From: Patulibacter minatonensis DSM 18081
Lineage (GTDB): Bacteria; Actinomycetota; Thermoleophilia; Solirubrobacterales; Solirubrobacteraceae
Direction of reading: 5' to 3'
DNA: 64,000 nt
NCBI RefSeq assembly: GCF_000519325.1
Contig: NZ_KI912613.1
Coordinates: forward strand, 2,145,261 to 2,209,260
Notes under the pieces: generated by a model
Told to the model about the DNA's origin: nothing
Database searches by the model: none
Seen by the model: only the letters and a program-made list of their open reading frames with translations
Position numbers and translations under genes: made by a program
Shown here: piece after piece, positions 1-8,239 of the stretch
Position numbering within the stretch: the first letter of the stretch is position 1
Layout: every line of letters begins with the position of its first letter

Positions 1-1123
1 GTCCGGCCTCGTCGAGCGCCGCCGCCGCGTCCGCGTCCCGGTCGGCGCCCCCGGCCGCGGCCGCCAGGTGCCACGCGCGGAGCCGGTGGTCGTCGGTCGT
101 CGCGGCGAGCACCGCGTGGGTCCGGGCGCGGTCGGCGTCGGGGGACGCGTGGTACGCGGCGGCGCGGACGAGCGCGTGGCGGAAGCGGATGACGTCGCCG
201 TCGAGCCGCAGGATGCCGCTGCGCTCCGCCGGTCCCAGCGCGGACTCCGCGATCCCGAGCGCGGCCAGGGCCCGGAGCAGCCACGCGACCGGGTCGTGGT
301 CCATCGCCGCCGCGACGCCCAGCGCGCGGCGGCTGTCGTCGGGCAGGCCGGCGATCTCCTGCGCGAAGGCGCGCTCGAGGGCGGGCCCGGATCGCGGGGG
401 CCCGTCGAGCGGGGCACGACCACCGCGCTGCTCGACCGTCAGGAGGCGGGGGAGCTCCAGCAGCGCCAGCGGGTTGCCGCCCGCGGTCCGCAGCAGGTCG
501 CCGGCCAGGGCCGGCGGGAGGTCCGCCGCGTCGCGCGCCATCAGGACGCGGGCGGCGGGCTCGTCGAGCGGGGGGAGCACGTGCTGGTCGAGCCGGGCGG
601 TCTCGGCGTCTCCGCGCGGGGTGCGCGTGGTCGCGAGGAGCGCGATCCGGAGTCCGGCCACGCGCCGGGCGACGAAGAGCAGCGCCTCCCGCGATCCGGC
701 GTCGACCCACTGGAGGTCGTCGACCACGACGACGACCGGCGCCCGGACGGCGGCCTCGCGCAGCAGCCCGAGCAGCGCGGCGGGCACCGCGAAGCGGTCG
801 TGCGGGCTCGGCGGCTCGAGGCCCAGCGCCGAGGCGAGCGCACGCTGCTGCGCGTCGGGCAGCAGGTCGAGCAGCGGCACGACGGGCGCGGTCAGCGTCC
901 GCAGCACCGCGAACGGCAGCGGCGCCTGCGACTCCACGCCGGTCGCCCGCAGGACCGAGCAGCCCCGGGCGCGCTCGGCGGCGACGTCGGCGAGCGCGGT
1001 CTTGCCGACCCCTGGGTCGCCGCGGAGGATCAGCGCCGACCCGCGGGCCGCGCGGACGGCCGCGAGCCGCTCGTCGATGACGCCGAGCTCGCGGTCCCGG
1101 CCGATGAGGGGCTGCGCCGCCAC
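1..1123 (-). CDS. LAL-type ATP-binding regulator, C-terminal part cut off by window edge
   Basis: N-terminal ~374 residues of a large ATP-binding transcriptional regulator of the LuxR/LAL (MalT-like) class. The frame stays open to the window edge. Visible: a leading 'LIGRDREL' segment, Walker A GDPGVGKT at about residues 31-38, Walker B as a run of valines ending VDDLQWVD, and a 'GGNPLALLELPRLL' sensor-like segment, the usual order of the AAA-type domain. The C-terminal HTH expected in this family lies outside the window, so assignment to the LuxR group rests on the ATPase domain and on the intact paralogue next door. Start chosen: GTG at 1121-1123, preceded by CAGACT and a 6-nt gap, as in several leaderless starts here. 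It lies 64 nt downstream of the second LAL gene in the same direction, so the two may be co-transcribed. Confidence 0.85.
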   Translation of the reverse strand, partial: MAAQPLIGRDRELGVIDERLAAVRAARGSALILRGDPGVGKTALADVAAERARGCSVLRATGVESQAPLPFAVLRTLTAPVVPLLDLLPDAQQRALASALGLEPPSPHDRFAVPAALLGLLREAAVRAPVVVVVDDLQWVDAGSREALLFVARRVAGLRIALLATTRTPRGDAETARLDQHVLPPLDEPAARVLMARDAADLPPALAGDLLRTAGGNPLALLELPRLLTVEQRGGRAPLDGPPRSGPALERAFAQEIAGLPDDSRRALGVAAAMDHDPVAWLLRALAALGIAESALGPAERSGILRLDGDVIRFRHALVRAAAYHASPDADRARTHAVLAATTDDHRLRAWHLAAAAGGADRDADAAAALDEAG

Positions 1124-1187
1124 CGGCCCAGTCTGCGGTCCCGGACCGGTGGAGCGCAAGCGGGTCGAGGGAGTCCCCCGGTCCCGA

Positions 1188-3929
1188 TCAGGCGGCGCGG
1201 TCCTCGGCGAAGAACGTCGCCAGCTGCGTCCGCGAGCGCAGCCCGAGCTTGCGGTAGATCGCGCTCAGGTGGTGCTCGACGGTCTTCGGGCTGAGGAACA
1301 GCGCGGAGCCGACCTCGCGGTTCGTCCGCCCGTCGGCCACGAGCATCGCGATCTGCAGCTCGCGGGCGCTGAGCTCGTCCACCGCCGGGGCGTCGGCGGC
1401 CGGGACCGCGGCGGCGCCGCCGGCGCGCAGCTCGTCGCGCGCCCGCTCGGCCCACGGCGTCGCCCCGAGCCGCTCGAACGACGCGAGCGCCCGTTCCACG
1501 GGCACGCGGGCGTCGCCGCGCCGGCGGGCCCGCCGGAGCCGCTCGCCGATCACGAGCAGCGTGCGCGCGTGCTCGAACGGCAGGTCGACCCGGGCGTGGT
1601 GCCCGAGCGCGACCGACGCCGTGGCGTCGACCTCGTCGTCCGGGGCGAGCAGGACCCGGCCGCGGGCGACGACGGCACGGGCCCACGCGGTGTCCGACCG
1701 CTCCGCGGCGTCCGCCAGGACCGCGGTCGCGGCCCGCGCGTCGTCGGTCCGGCCGACGCGCACGAGCGCCTCGACGTGGTCGGCCGCGAACATCGTCAGC
1801 GTCGGCTGCGGCAGGTCGCGCGCGAGCACCGCCGCCCGGTCGAGGGCCACCACCGCCTCGGCGGGCAGCCCGGCGGACAGCTCGCAGAACCCGAGCGCCG
1901 AGGTCGCCCACAGCGCGATCGCGTCGGCGCCCGCGGCGTCGGCCATCGCCAGGGCCTCCTTCCCGGAGCGGCGGGCCTCGTCGAAGCGCCCGCGTCCGGC
2001 CTCGGCCCGCGCGAGCGCCGGGAGGGCCGCGGCGAGCACCCCGTGCTGGCCGGTCTCCCGCGACAGGGAGACCGCCTCGGCGGCGTCGGCGAGCGCCGCC
2101 CGCCAGCGACCGCGCCGCCAGCCGACGTGGGACCGCACCGCCAGCGGATAGCCGAGCCGCCCGGCCGCGCCGGCCCGCCGGGCCCGCGTCACGAGGCGAT
2201 CGATCGTCTGCTCGGCCCGGTCGAACCGCTCGACCCACGCCGAGCAGAGCGCGCCCATGGCGACGACCTCGGCGAGCTCCAGCGGGTGGTCGCCGGAGCG
2301 CAGGAGCGGCTCTGCCGCGCCCAGCAGCTCGCGGGCCTCGGCGCCGTGGCCGAGCGCCGCGTGGCCCTCGCCGCAGATCAGGGTCGCGAGCATCGCCAGG
2401 TCGTCGGCCACGCCCGTGGCGTGGTCGCGCGCACGCCGGCCGGTGTCGATCAGCGCGTCCATGTCGCCGGTGTACATGTGCGCGAGGGCGGCCTGGACCA
2501 GGGCCCCGGCCGCCGCGGCGCGGTCCCCGGTCCCGAGCTCCGCCGCGGCGCACGCCTCCAGCAGCCGGACGCCCTCGGCGGGGCGCCCGCCCCGGACGTC
2601 GAGCTCGGCCTCCACGCGGTCCGCCGCACGCCGGACGCCGGGGTCGTCGGCGGTCGCCGCGGCGATCAGGTCGCGCGCCTCCGCGTCGTGGCCGGCGAGG
2701 GCGTGCGCGGACGCCGCGAGGAGCCGGCGGCGTGCGCGCTCGGCGGACGCGGGGGAGAGCTCGGCGGCCCGCTCGGCGGCGTGCGCGGCATCGCCGGACG
2801 CCCCGCGCCCCGTGGCGTCCCGGGCGACGGCCTCGAGCGCGGCGGCGGCCGCCTCGTCGGTGCCGGTGACGGCGGACGACAGGTGCCACGCCCGCCGGGC
2901 CGGGTGCGGCGTCGCCGCGGCGAGGGCGGCGTGCGCGGCGCGACGCTCGACGGTCGGCTCGCCGTGGTACGCGGCCGAGGCCAGCAGCGGGTGCCGGAAG
3001 ACGGGCTCCGCGTCGGCCCCGTCGACCACGAGGCCCGCGGACCGGGCGGGGTCGAGCGCGCCGGCGGACAGGTCCAGGCCGGCCAGCGCCGCGGGCAGCT
3101 CGGCGCCGGAGGCCGGACCCCGGGCGGCGAGGAGGCAGAGCGCGCGCCGCGTCGGCTCGGGCAGCGCGGCGAGCTGGCGGGCGAAGATCGCGCGGACGCC
3201 CTCCCGCGCGGCCAGCGGGGTCCGCAGCGGCACGCGCCCGTCGCGCTGCTCCCGGGCCAGGCCGCGCGGCAGCTCCCGCAACGCCAGCGGGTTGCCGGCC
3301 GCGGCTTCGAGCACCGAGGTCAGGACGGCGGGCGCGAGCGTCCCGGCGACCGCCCGCGCCGCCGCGTCGTCGAGGCCGCCCAGCATCAGCCGCTCCAGCC
3401 CGGGCCGGTCGAAGCGGCGGTCGGCGGGCAGGCCGTCCCGGGTGGCGATCAGCACGCCGACCCCCTCCGCCTCGAGGCGCGGGCAGACGAACAGCAGCGC
3501 CTCGCGGGACGCCTCGTCGAGCCACTGCGCGTCGTCGACGACGAGGAGCGTCGGCCCCTCGTCGGCCACGGCGCCGAGCAGCGCCAGGAACGCCGCCGAC
3601 ACCGCGACGGTCTCGCCCGGCGATGTCGCCGATCCGAGCGCGAACGCCGCCCCGAGGGCCGCGGCGTCGGCGGGCGCCAGGCGGTCGCGGAGCTCCAGCA
3701 CCGGCGCGGCGAGGTCGAGCAGCGCGGCGTGGGGGATGTGGGTCTCGGCCTCGTGCCCGATCGTCCGCAGCACCCGGACCCCGTCGGCCTCTGCGACGGC
3801 GGCGTCGAGCAGCGCCGACTTGCCGATCCCGGCGGGGCCCTCGAGCAGCAGGGCGAAGCTCCGCCCGTCCGCGAGGCCGGCGGTCCGCTCGCGCAGCAGC
3901 TCGCGTTCGGTGACCCTCCCGTGCAGCAC
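1188..3929 (-). CDS. LAL-type LuxR regulator with AAA ATPase domain
   Basis: 913-residue one-component regulator in which an ATPase/sensor module controls a C-terminal LuxR DNA-binding domain. Walker A GPAGIGKS at residues 31-38, Walker B LLVVDDAQW near 150-158, a 'GNPLALRELPRGL' segment near 220, a long alanine-rich helical (TPR-like) middle, and a LuxR HTH in the last ~70 residues (LSARELQIAMLVADGRTNREV, then SPKTVEHHLSAIYRKL). Length fits the family (~900 aa). Start: GTG at 3927-3929, 7 nt after TAGCCT (3937-3942), giving a probable leaderless transcript. It is divergent from the DHA2 efflux pump 74 nt away, which is a candidate target. The inducer cannot be inferred. Confidence 0.92.
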   Translation of the reverse strand: MLHGRVTERELLRERTAGLADGRSFALLLEGPAGIGKSALLDAAVAEADGVRVLRTIGHEAETHIPHAALLDLAAPVLELRDRLAPADAAALGAAFALGSATSPGETVAVSAAFLALLGAVADEGPTLLVVDDAQWLDEASREALLFVCPRLEAEGVGVLIATRDGLPADRRFDRPGLERLMLGGLDDAAARAVAGTLAPAVLTSVLEAAAGNPLALRELPRGLAREQRDGRVPLRTPLAAREGVRAIFARQLAALPEPTRRALCLLAARGPASGAELPAALAGLDLSAGALDPARSAGLVVDGADAEPVFRHPLLASAAYHGEPTVERRAAHAALAAATPHPARRAWHLSSAVTGTDEAAAAALEAVARDATGRGASGDAAHAAERAAELSPASAERARRRLLAASAHALAGHDAEARDLIAAATADDPGVRRAADRVEAELDVRGGRPAEGVRLLEACAAAELGTGDRAAAAGALVQAALAHMYTGDMDALIDTGRRARDHATGVADDLAMLATLICGEGHAALGHGAEARELLGAAEPLLRSGDHPLELAEVVAMGALCSAWVERFDRAEQTIDRLVTRARRAGAAGRLGYPLAVRSHVGWRRGRWRAALADAAEAVSLSRETGQHGVLAAALPALARAEAGRGRFDEARRSGKEALAMADAAGADAIALWATSALGFCELSAGLPAEAVVALDRAAVLARDLPQPTLTMFAADHVEALVRVGRTDDARAATAVLADAAERSDTAWARAVVARGRVLLAPDDEVDATASVALGHHARVDLPFEHARTLLVIGERLRRARRRGDARVPVERALASFERLGATPWAERARDELRAGGAAAVPAADAPAVDELSARELQIAMLVADGRTNREVGSALFLSPKTVEHHLSAIYRKLGLRSRTQLATFFAEDRAA

Positions 3930-4003
3930 GGCACGGAGGCTAGTGCCCGGGCGCGAGGGACCTCCCCGATGTGGGCCGAACGGCGGTCGCGCACCCTCGG
4001 GGC

Positions 4004-5476
4004 ATGTCGACTCCCACCTCCGCCTCGCGCGGTCCGGCCCGTGCCGCGCCGGGGCCCCGAACCCATCCGCGCGCGACGATCGCCGTCGCCTGCGTCGCCG
4101 TCACGATGCTGATGCTCGACATCAGCGTCATCAACACGGCGCTCAGCGACATCGCCGCCGGCCTGCGCACCGACCTGACCGGGCTGCAGTGGGTGATCGA
4201 CGCGTACACGCTCCCCCTCGCCGCGACCGTCCTGACCGCCGGCGCCCTGGCCGACCGGCTCGGGCGGCGCCGGGTCTTCCTCGTCGGGCTCGTCCTCTTC
4301 GCCGTCGCGTCCGCCGCGTGCGCGACGGCGGGCAGCATCGGGGCGTTGGTCGCCGCCCGCGCCGTGCAGGGTCTCGGCGCGGCGATCCTCTTCGCGACCG
4401 CGCTCGCGCTGATCGCCCAGGCCGCGCCGTCGGCCGAGCAGCGCGCGAAGGCCCTCGCCGTCTTCGGCGCCGCGATCGGCGGGGCGTTCGCGATCGGCCC
4501 GTTCGTCGGCGGCGGGCTGACGGAGCTGCTCGGCTGGCGGGCGATCTTCTGGATCAACGTGCCGATCGGCCTCGTCGGCCTGGTCGTCGCACTGCGCCGC
4601 GTCGGCGAGAGCCGGGACGAGCACGCCCGCGCCGTCGACTGGCCCGGCCAGGTCGCGCTCGTCGGCGGTCTGTTCCTCCTCGTCCTCGGGCTGCTGCGCG
4701 GCAACGAGGACGGCTGGACCAGCGGCGGGATCCTCGCGACGATGGCCGGCGCCGTCCTGCTGCTCGTCCTGTTCGCCGCGATCCAGGCGCGGTCGTCCCG
4801 GCCGATGCTCCCGCTCGGTCTGTTCCGCGACCGCGCGTTCGTGGGCGCCCAGGTCGCCGTCGCGGGGATCTCCTGCTCGTTCTTCGCGCTGTTCCTCTAC
4901 CTGACGCTCTACCTCCAGAGCGTCCTCGGCCTCTCGCCGCTGCAGACCGGTCTCGTCTATCTGCCGGGCACGCTGGCGATGTTCGTCGTCTCGGGCCTCA
5001 CCGCGAACGCGGGGCCCCGGTTCCCGCCGGCGCGCCTCGCCACGATCGGCCTGGCGCTGGTCGCCGTCGGCCTCGCGGCGCTGCTGGTCGCGGACGAGGA
5101 CTCGTCGTGGACCGCGGTCATGCCCGGGGTCGTGCTCACCTGCGTCGGGACCGGACTCTTCAACCCGGCGTCGGGAGCGCTCGCGCTGAACGCGCTCCCC
5201 GAGCACCAGAGCGGCCTGGCGTCGGGAGCCAACGACCTCTTCCGGCAGGCCGGGATCGCGATCGGCATCGCCGCGCTCGGCACGCTGGTGCCGGCGGCCG
5301 ACGCGCTCGGTGGCGAGCCGGAGCGCTACGTCGACGGCTTCCACGACGCGGTCGTGGTCGCCAGCGCACTCGCCGCGCTCGCGGCGGTCGCGACCTGGGC
5401 GCTCCTGCGGCGCCGCCGGAGCGACTCGCCGGAGGGCGCTCAGTCGATGCGGGTGACGACGACGACCGCCTCGTAG
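4004..5476 (+). CDS. MFS transporter, DHA2 (14-TMS) drug-efflux family
   Basis: 490-residue proton-driven exporter. Family signs: first helix 'VTMLMLDISVINTALSDI' (motif D1-like), 'GLQWVIDAYTLPLAA', motif A as GALADRLGRRRVFLVG, motif C-like 'GAAIGGAFAIGPFVGGGL' after helix 5, and 'WRAIFWINVPIGL', typical of EmrB/QacA-type pumps; about 14 hydrophobic segments. Start: ATG at 4004 is preferred over an in-frame GTG at 3971 because the extra residues add nothing conserved; CACCCT lies 6 nt before this ATG. Divergent from the LAL regulator. The 3' end overlaps the convergent secreted-protein gene by 37 bp. Substrate unknown. Confidence 0.92.
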   Translation: MSTPTSASRGPARAAPGPRTHPRATIAVACVAVTMLMLDISVINTALSDIAAGLRTDLTGLQWVIDAYTLPLAATVLTAGALADRLGRRRVFLVGLVLFAVASAACATAGSIGALVAARAVQGLGAAILFATALALIAQAAPSAEQRAKALAVFGAAIGGAFAIGPFVGGGLTELLGWRAIFWINVPIGLVGLVVALRRVGESRDEHARAVDWPGQVALVGGLFLLVLGLLRGNEDGWTSGGILATMAGAVLLLVLFAAIQARSSRPMLPLGLFRDRAFVGAQVAVAGISCSFFALFLYLTLYLQSVLGLSPLQTGLVYLPGTLAMFVVSGLTANAGPRFPPARLATIGLALVAVGLAALLVADEDSSWTAVMPGVVLTCVGTGLFNPASGALALNALPEHQSGLASGANDLFRQAGIAIGIAALGTLVPAADALGGEPERYVDGFHDAVVVASALAALAAVATWALLRRRRSDSPEGAQSMRVTTTTAS

Positions 5477-6216
5477 GTCGTGCAGGAGCGCCACGTGCCG
5501 CGGGTGCTCCGGCACCCGGCGCCCCGGGAGACCTTGCGCGCGAAGCGGGCCTGCGCCCCGGGCGCCAGACGCCCGATCCTGCGGGCCGCGCCCCGGAACC
5601 GGGTCCGCTCGAGCGTCGGCTGGGGCGACCCGAGCGGCACCCCGTCGGGCGTGCCCGCCGAGCAGTTGCGGAGGACGACCTCGCTTGGAGCCACGCCGGC
5701 GACGACCAGCGCGCCCCGCACGAGCGTCGCCGTGAGGACCCCGCGGCCGGCCGCGGGCGCGCACGCCTTCCGCCCCACGACGTCGGGGATCGCGGGGCCG
5801 CACGGCCCGAACTCGCTCAGCGGCCCGCACGGGGTGCAGTCCGGGGTCGCCCCGACGGCGTGGATCCGGTAGTCGATCTTCCGGCTGACGTCCATCCGCG
5901 CCCCGCCGTTCCCGGTCGTGCCGCCGATCGCACCGACGCGGGCGATCCGCTGGTACGTGAACCCGGTCCGTGTGGACACGCGGGCACGGACGGTGCCGTC
6001 CGCCGCGACCCAGGCGGAGCACGGCTTCGGGTGGCCGGCGCCGCGGGAGGTCAACAGCTCGGTCGCGACCATCGCGCCGGTCGCGCTGTAGGACGCGCCC
6101 CTGGCGGTCGCGACGCAGGGTCCCGCGACGGCGAGGGCCGCGGCCGCGGGCACGGGGACGCGGATCGTGGAGGGAGCGCGCGGGAACCGGCGCGGGGCGG
6201 TGGTGGCGGAGGTCAT
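5440..6216 (-). CDS. secreted hypothetical protein
   Basis: 258-residue protein of unknown function. The N-terminus (MTSATTAPRRFPRAPSTIRV followed by PVPAAAALAVAGPCVATA) looks like a Sec signal peptide with a short hydrophobic core, so the mature protein is probably extracytoplasmic. The body carries several cysteines (CTPCGPL, FGPCGP, a C-terminal CxxTRGTWRSC pattern) that could form disulfides. Start: ATG at 6214-6216; an in-frame upstream extension to 6375 would put 53 arginine/cysteine-rich residues before the signal peptide and overlap the Rieske gene. No catalytic motif recognised. It converges on the efflux-pump gene with a 37-bp overlap of coding ends. Confidence 0.7.
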   Translation of the reverse strand: MTSATTAPRRFPRAPSTIRVPVPAAAALAVAGPCVATARGASYSATGAMVATELLTSRGAGHPKPCSAWVAADGTVRARVSTRTGFTYQRIARVGAIGGTTGNGGARMDVSRKIDYRIHAVGATPDCTPCGPLSEFGPCGPAIPDVVGRKACAPAAGRGVLTATLVRGALVVAGVAPSEVVLRNCSAGTPDGVPLGSPQPTLERTRFRGAARRIGRLAPGAQARFARKVSRGAGCRSTRGTWRSCTTYEAVVVVTRID

Positions 6217-6292
6217 GCCCGCCACGATCGAGGGGTGCGCGCCGCGGGACATCGGGGGACTCCCCCGGCCGCCGGCGCGGCCTCGTCGACGC

Positions 6293-6712
6293 TCAGGCGT
6301 CGAGGTCGGCGGCGAGCCGCACGTACAGCAGGCCGTCGCGCACCAGCGCGTCGTGCATGCGGACCGGCGGGCCACCGTCGGCGTCGGCGCCGCTCCAGGA
6401 GTCGATGCTCCAGCGGTGGTCCGGGCACGTCAGGTGACCGTCGACGACCTCGCCCTCGAACGGGTCGAGGTGGTCGTGGTAGCAGCCGCGGTCGGCCGCG
6501 ACGAAGCGGTCGCCGATGTTGAAGATCGCGAGCTCGCGGCCCGACACGAACGCGTGGCGCCCGCCGCGGACGGGCACGTCCGCGGCGACGCCGACGAGGC
6601 GGAAGCCGTCGAGCAACAGCGACGCACCGGCACCGGGGGCCATGCCGTGCTCGGCGGGGACGGGCACGCTCCGCGGGGCGTCGGGGAGCGAGGCGAAGGA
6701 CTTCTCGATCAC
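6293..6712 (-). CDS. Rieske [2Fe-2S] domain protein
   Basis: 139-residue single-domain Rieske-type iron-sulfur protein. Cluster-binding pattern is complete: C-Y-H, sixteen residues, then C-P-D-H (two Cys and two His), followed by 'WSIDSWSG'. The N-terminal half resembles the ferredoxin component of ring-hydroxylating dioxygenases or NirD-like proteins (GRELAIFNIGDRFVAADRGC). There is no signal peptide or oxygenase domain, so a soluble electron carrier is likely, but no partner oxygenase or reductase lies nearby. Start: GTG at 6710-6712. It lies upstream of, and in line with, the secreted-protein gene (76-nt gap). Confidence 0.85.
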   Translation of the reverse strand: MIEKSFASLPDAPRSVPVPAEHGMAPGAGASLLLDGFRLVGVAADVPVRGGRHAFVSGRELAIFNIGDRFVAADRGCYHDHLDPFEGEVVDGHLTCPDHRWSIDSWSGADADGGPPVRMHDALVRDGLLYVRLAADLDA

Positions 6713-6866
6713 TGCACACCAGGGTACGCGGCGAGGCGGGTGGAGCGGTTGGACCGGTGGCGCAACGCGCGTCGGCGACCTTGTCCCGCGGGGGTCGACC
6801 GCACGGGGCGCCCGCGCGTCGGGACGGGCCGCGGTGCGGAGCCGCGCACGACCATCCTGTCCGCGC

Positions 6867-7544
6867 TCAGTTCACCGCGCCGGAGAACGCGATCCGCATG
6901 CGGTCGCCGCTGGCCTTCCCGGTCACCGAGGTCACCGAGATCGACGGGTCCTGGAAGACGGTCACCGCGACCGGGATCGGCAGGCCCTCGGCCGCGACCT
7001 GCACCGCGCCGTCGGTCGCCGCCACCGCCGCGTTGACCGTCTGGCGGCCGAGCAGCGGGAGGTCCACCGTCACCGCGAAGCGCGGGGCGCCGTCCGGCCC
7101 GGGGGCGATCGCCTTCAGCGTGCTGCCCTCCACCGGCACCAGCGACGTCAGCGACTTGATGGAGAGCGACGCGGTGGCCCGGACCTGCTCGTCCTTGACG
7201 ATCACGTGGAGGTCGCGGAGCGTCAGGCCCTGCACCTGGACCTGCCCCACGCGCGCGTCGACCTCGTCGACCTTCTTCGCGTCCTTCAGCAGCTCGCCCA
7301 GCGGCGCGTCCTGCGTGCCCGTCGCGATCGTCGGCGTGTCGACGTCGACGCGGTCGGCCTTCCCGGTGAGGAGCTTCGTCCACGACCCCGTCACCGAGAC
7401 CTTCGCGCTGTCGTCGCCGATCCGGTCGCGGACCCGGTCCTTCGCCGCGCTCCGGGCGATCCCCGGGAGCACGAGCAGCGCGACGATCAGGAGGACCACG
7501 AGCCCCGCGACGACGCCGCCCACGATCTTCTGCGTCCTGGGCGT
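6867..7544 (-). CDS. DUF2993 / LmeA-like lipid-binding protein
   Basis: 225-residue membrane-anchored protein of the DUF2993 family, whose mycobacterial member LmeA binds phospholipids and supports mannan elongation in the cell envelope. One N-terminal membrane segment (VVAGLVVLLIVALLVLPGIA) is followed by an extracytoplasmic beta-rich region with the family features: paired strands 'KVSVTGSWTKLLTGKADRV', a region on inner derivatives ('LTLRDLHVIVKDEQV') and a C-terminal 'DPSISVTSVTG'. Start: GTG at 7542-7544, chosen over GTG 7560-7562 because GGAG lies 9 nt upstream; longer in-frame extensions are arginine-rich and implausible. Exact role unproven. Confidence 0.8.
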   Translation of the reverse strand, partial: TPRTQKIVGGVVAGLVVLLIVALLVLPGIARSAAKDRVRDRIGDDSAKVSVTGSWTKLLTGKADRVDVDTPTIATGTQDAPLGELLKDAKKVDEVDARVGQVQVQGLTLRDLHVIVKDEQVRATASLSIKSLTSLVPVEGSTLKAIAPGPDGAPRFAVTVDLPLLGRQTVNAAVAATDGAVQVAAEGLPIPVAVTVFQDPSISVTSVTGKASGDRMRIAFSGAVN

Positions 7545-7815
7545 CACGAGACTCCGCTCCACATGCGGGCCATCGTACGCACCGCAGGTAAGAGCGTGCC
7601 TAACGCACACACGACCGGCGCGCGGCGATCCGCGACGGCGCGGGGGGCTCGCCGCGGACGCGCGCCGGGGCGGCCGGGACCGGGGGTCCCCGGGCCGTCG
7701 CGGGGATCGGTGAACACGTCCGTCCGGGCCGCGCCCACGACGGTGACGCGATCGGGTAGAACGACGGCAGACCGGTCGTCGTCCGACGACCGACATCCGA
7801 CCCCGGAGCGCAACC

Positions 7816-8097
7816 GTGCCGACCTACGTCCTGCTCACCCGACTGTCCCCCGACGGCGTGCAGACGATCAAGAACAACCCGCACCGCATCCGCGAGGTCA
7901 ACAAGGAGGTCGAGGCGCTCGGCGGCACCGTGACCGCGCAGTGGGCCGTGCTCGGGCAGTACGACTTCGTCAACGTCGTCGAGGCGCCGGACGAGCAGAC
8001 CATCGCCCGGGTCTCCCTCGAGCTGTCCTCGCGCGGCACCGGCAGCTTCGAGACGCTGACGGCGATCCCCGTCGACGACTTCATCGCTGGCATTTGA
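7816..8097 (+). CDS. GYD-domain protein
   Basis: 93-residue small protein of the GYD family (dimeric alpha/beta ferredoxin-like fold). The signature region is 'AVLGQYDFVNVVEAPDEQT' (Q-Y-D in place of G-Y-D), preceded by 'YVLLTRLSPDGVQTIK' and ending 'GSFETLTAIPVDDF', all typical of the family. GTG start at 7816 has GGAG 7 nt upstream. It stands alone between a DUF2993 gene on the other strand and a secreted-protein gene. Biochemical role of the family is not established. Confidence 0.88.
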   Translation: MPTYVLLTRLSPDGVQTIKNNPHRIREVNKEVEALGGTVTAQWAVLGQYDFVNVVEAPDEQTIARVSLELSSRGTGSFETLTAIPVDDFIAGI

Positions 8098-8239
8098 TCC
8101 GCCCCTCGCGGCCCCCGTCCCCGGGCGGTCGTGAGGGTTCGGTGAGAGGGAGCTCCCACCGGGGTGGCCGCGCCCGGATCTGCGTTACCGTCGAGCGTCC
8201 GCCGGACACCCGTCCGCGGAGCATCGACACCAGATCCAC

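Noticed and set aside
189-4112. Very long open frames on the strand opposite real genes (for example 189-4112 plus, 2257-6522 plus, 3449-6022 minus)
   Set aside because: In DNA this GC-rich stop codons are rare in shadow frames; these are Arg/Ala/Gly/Pro strings without motifs, while the opposite frames hold recognisable domains.
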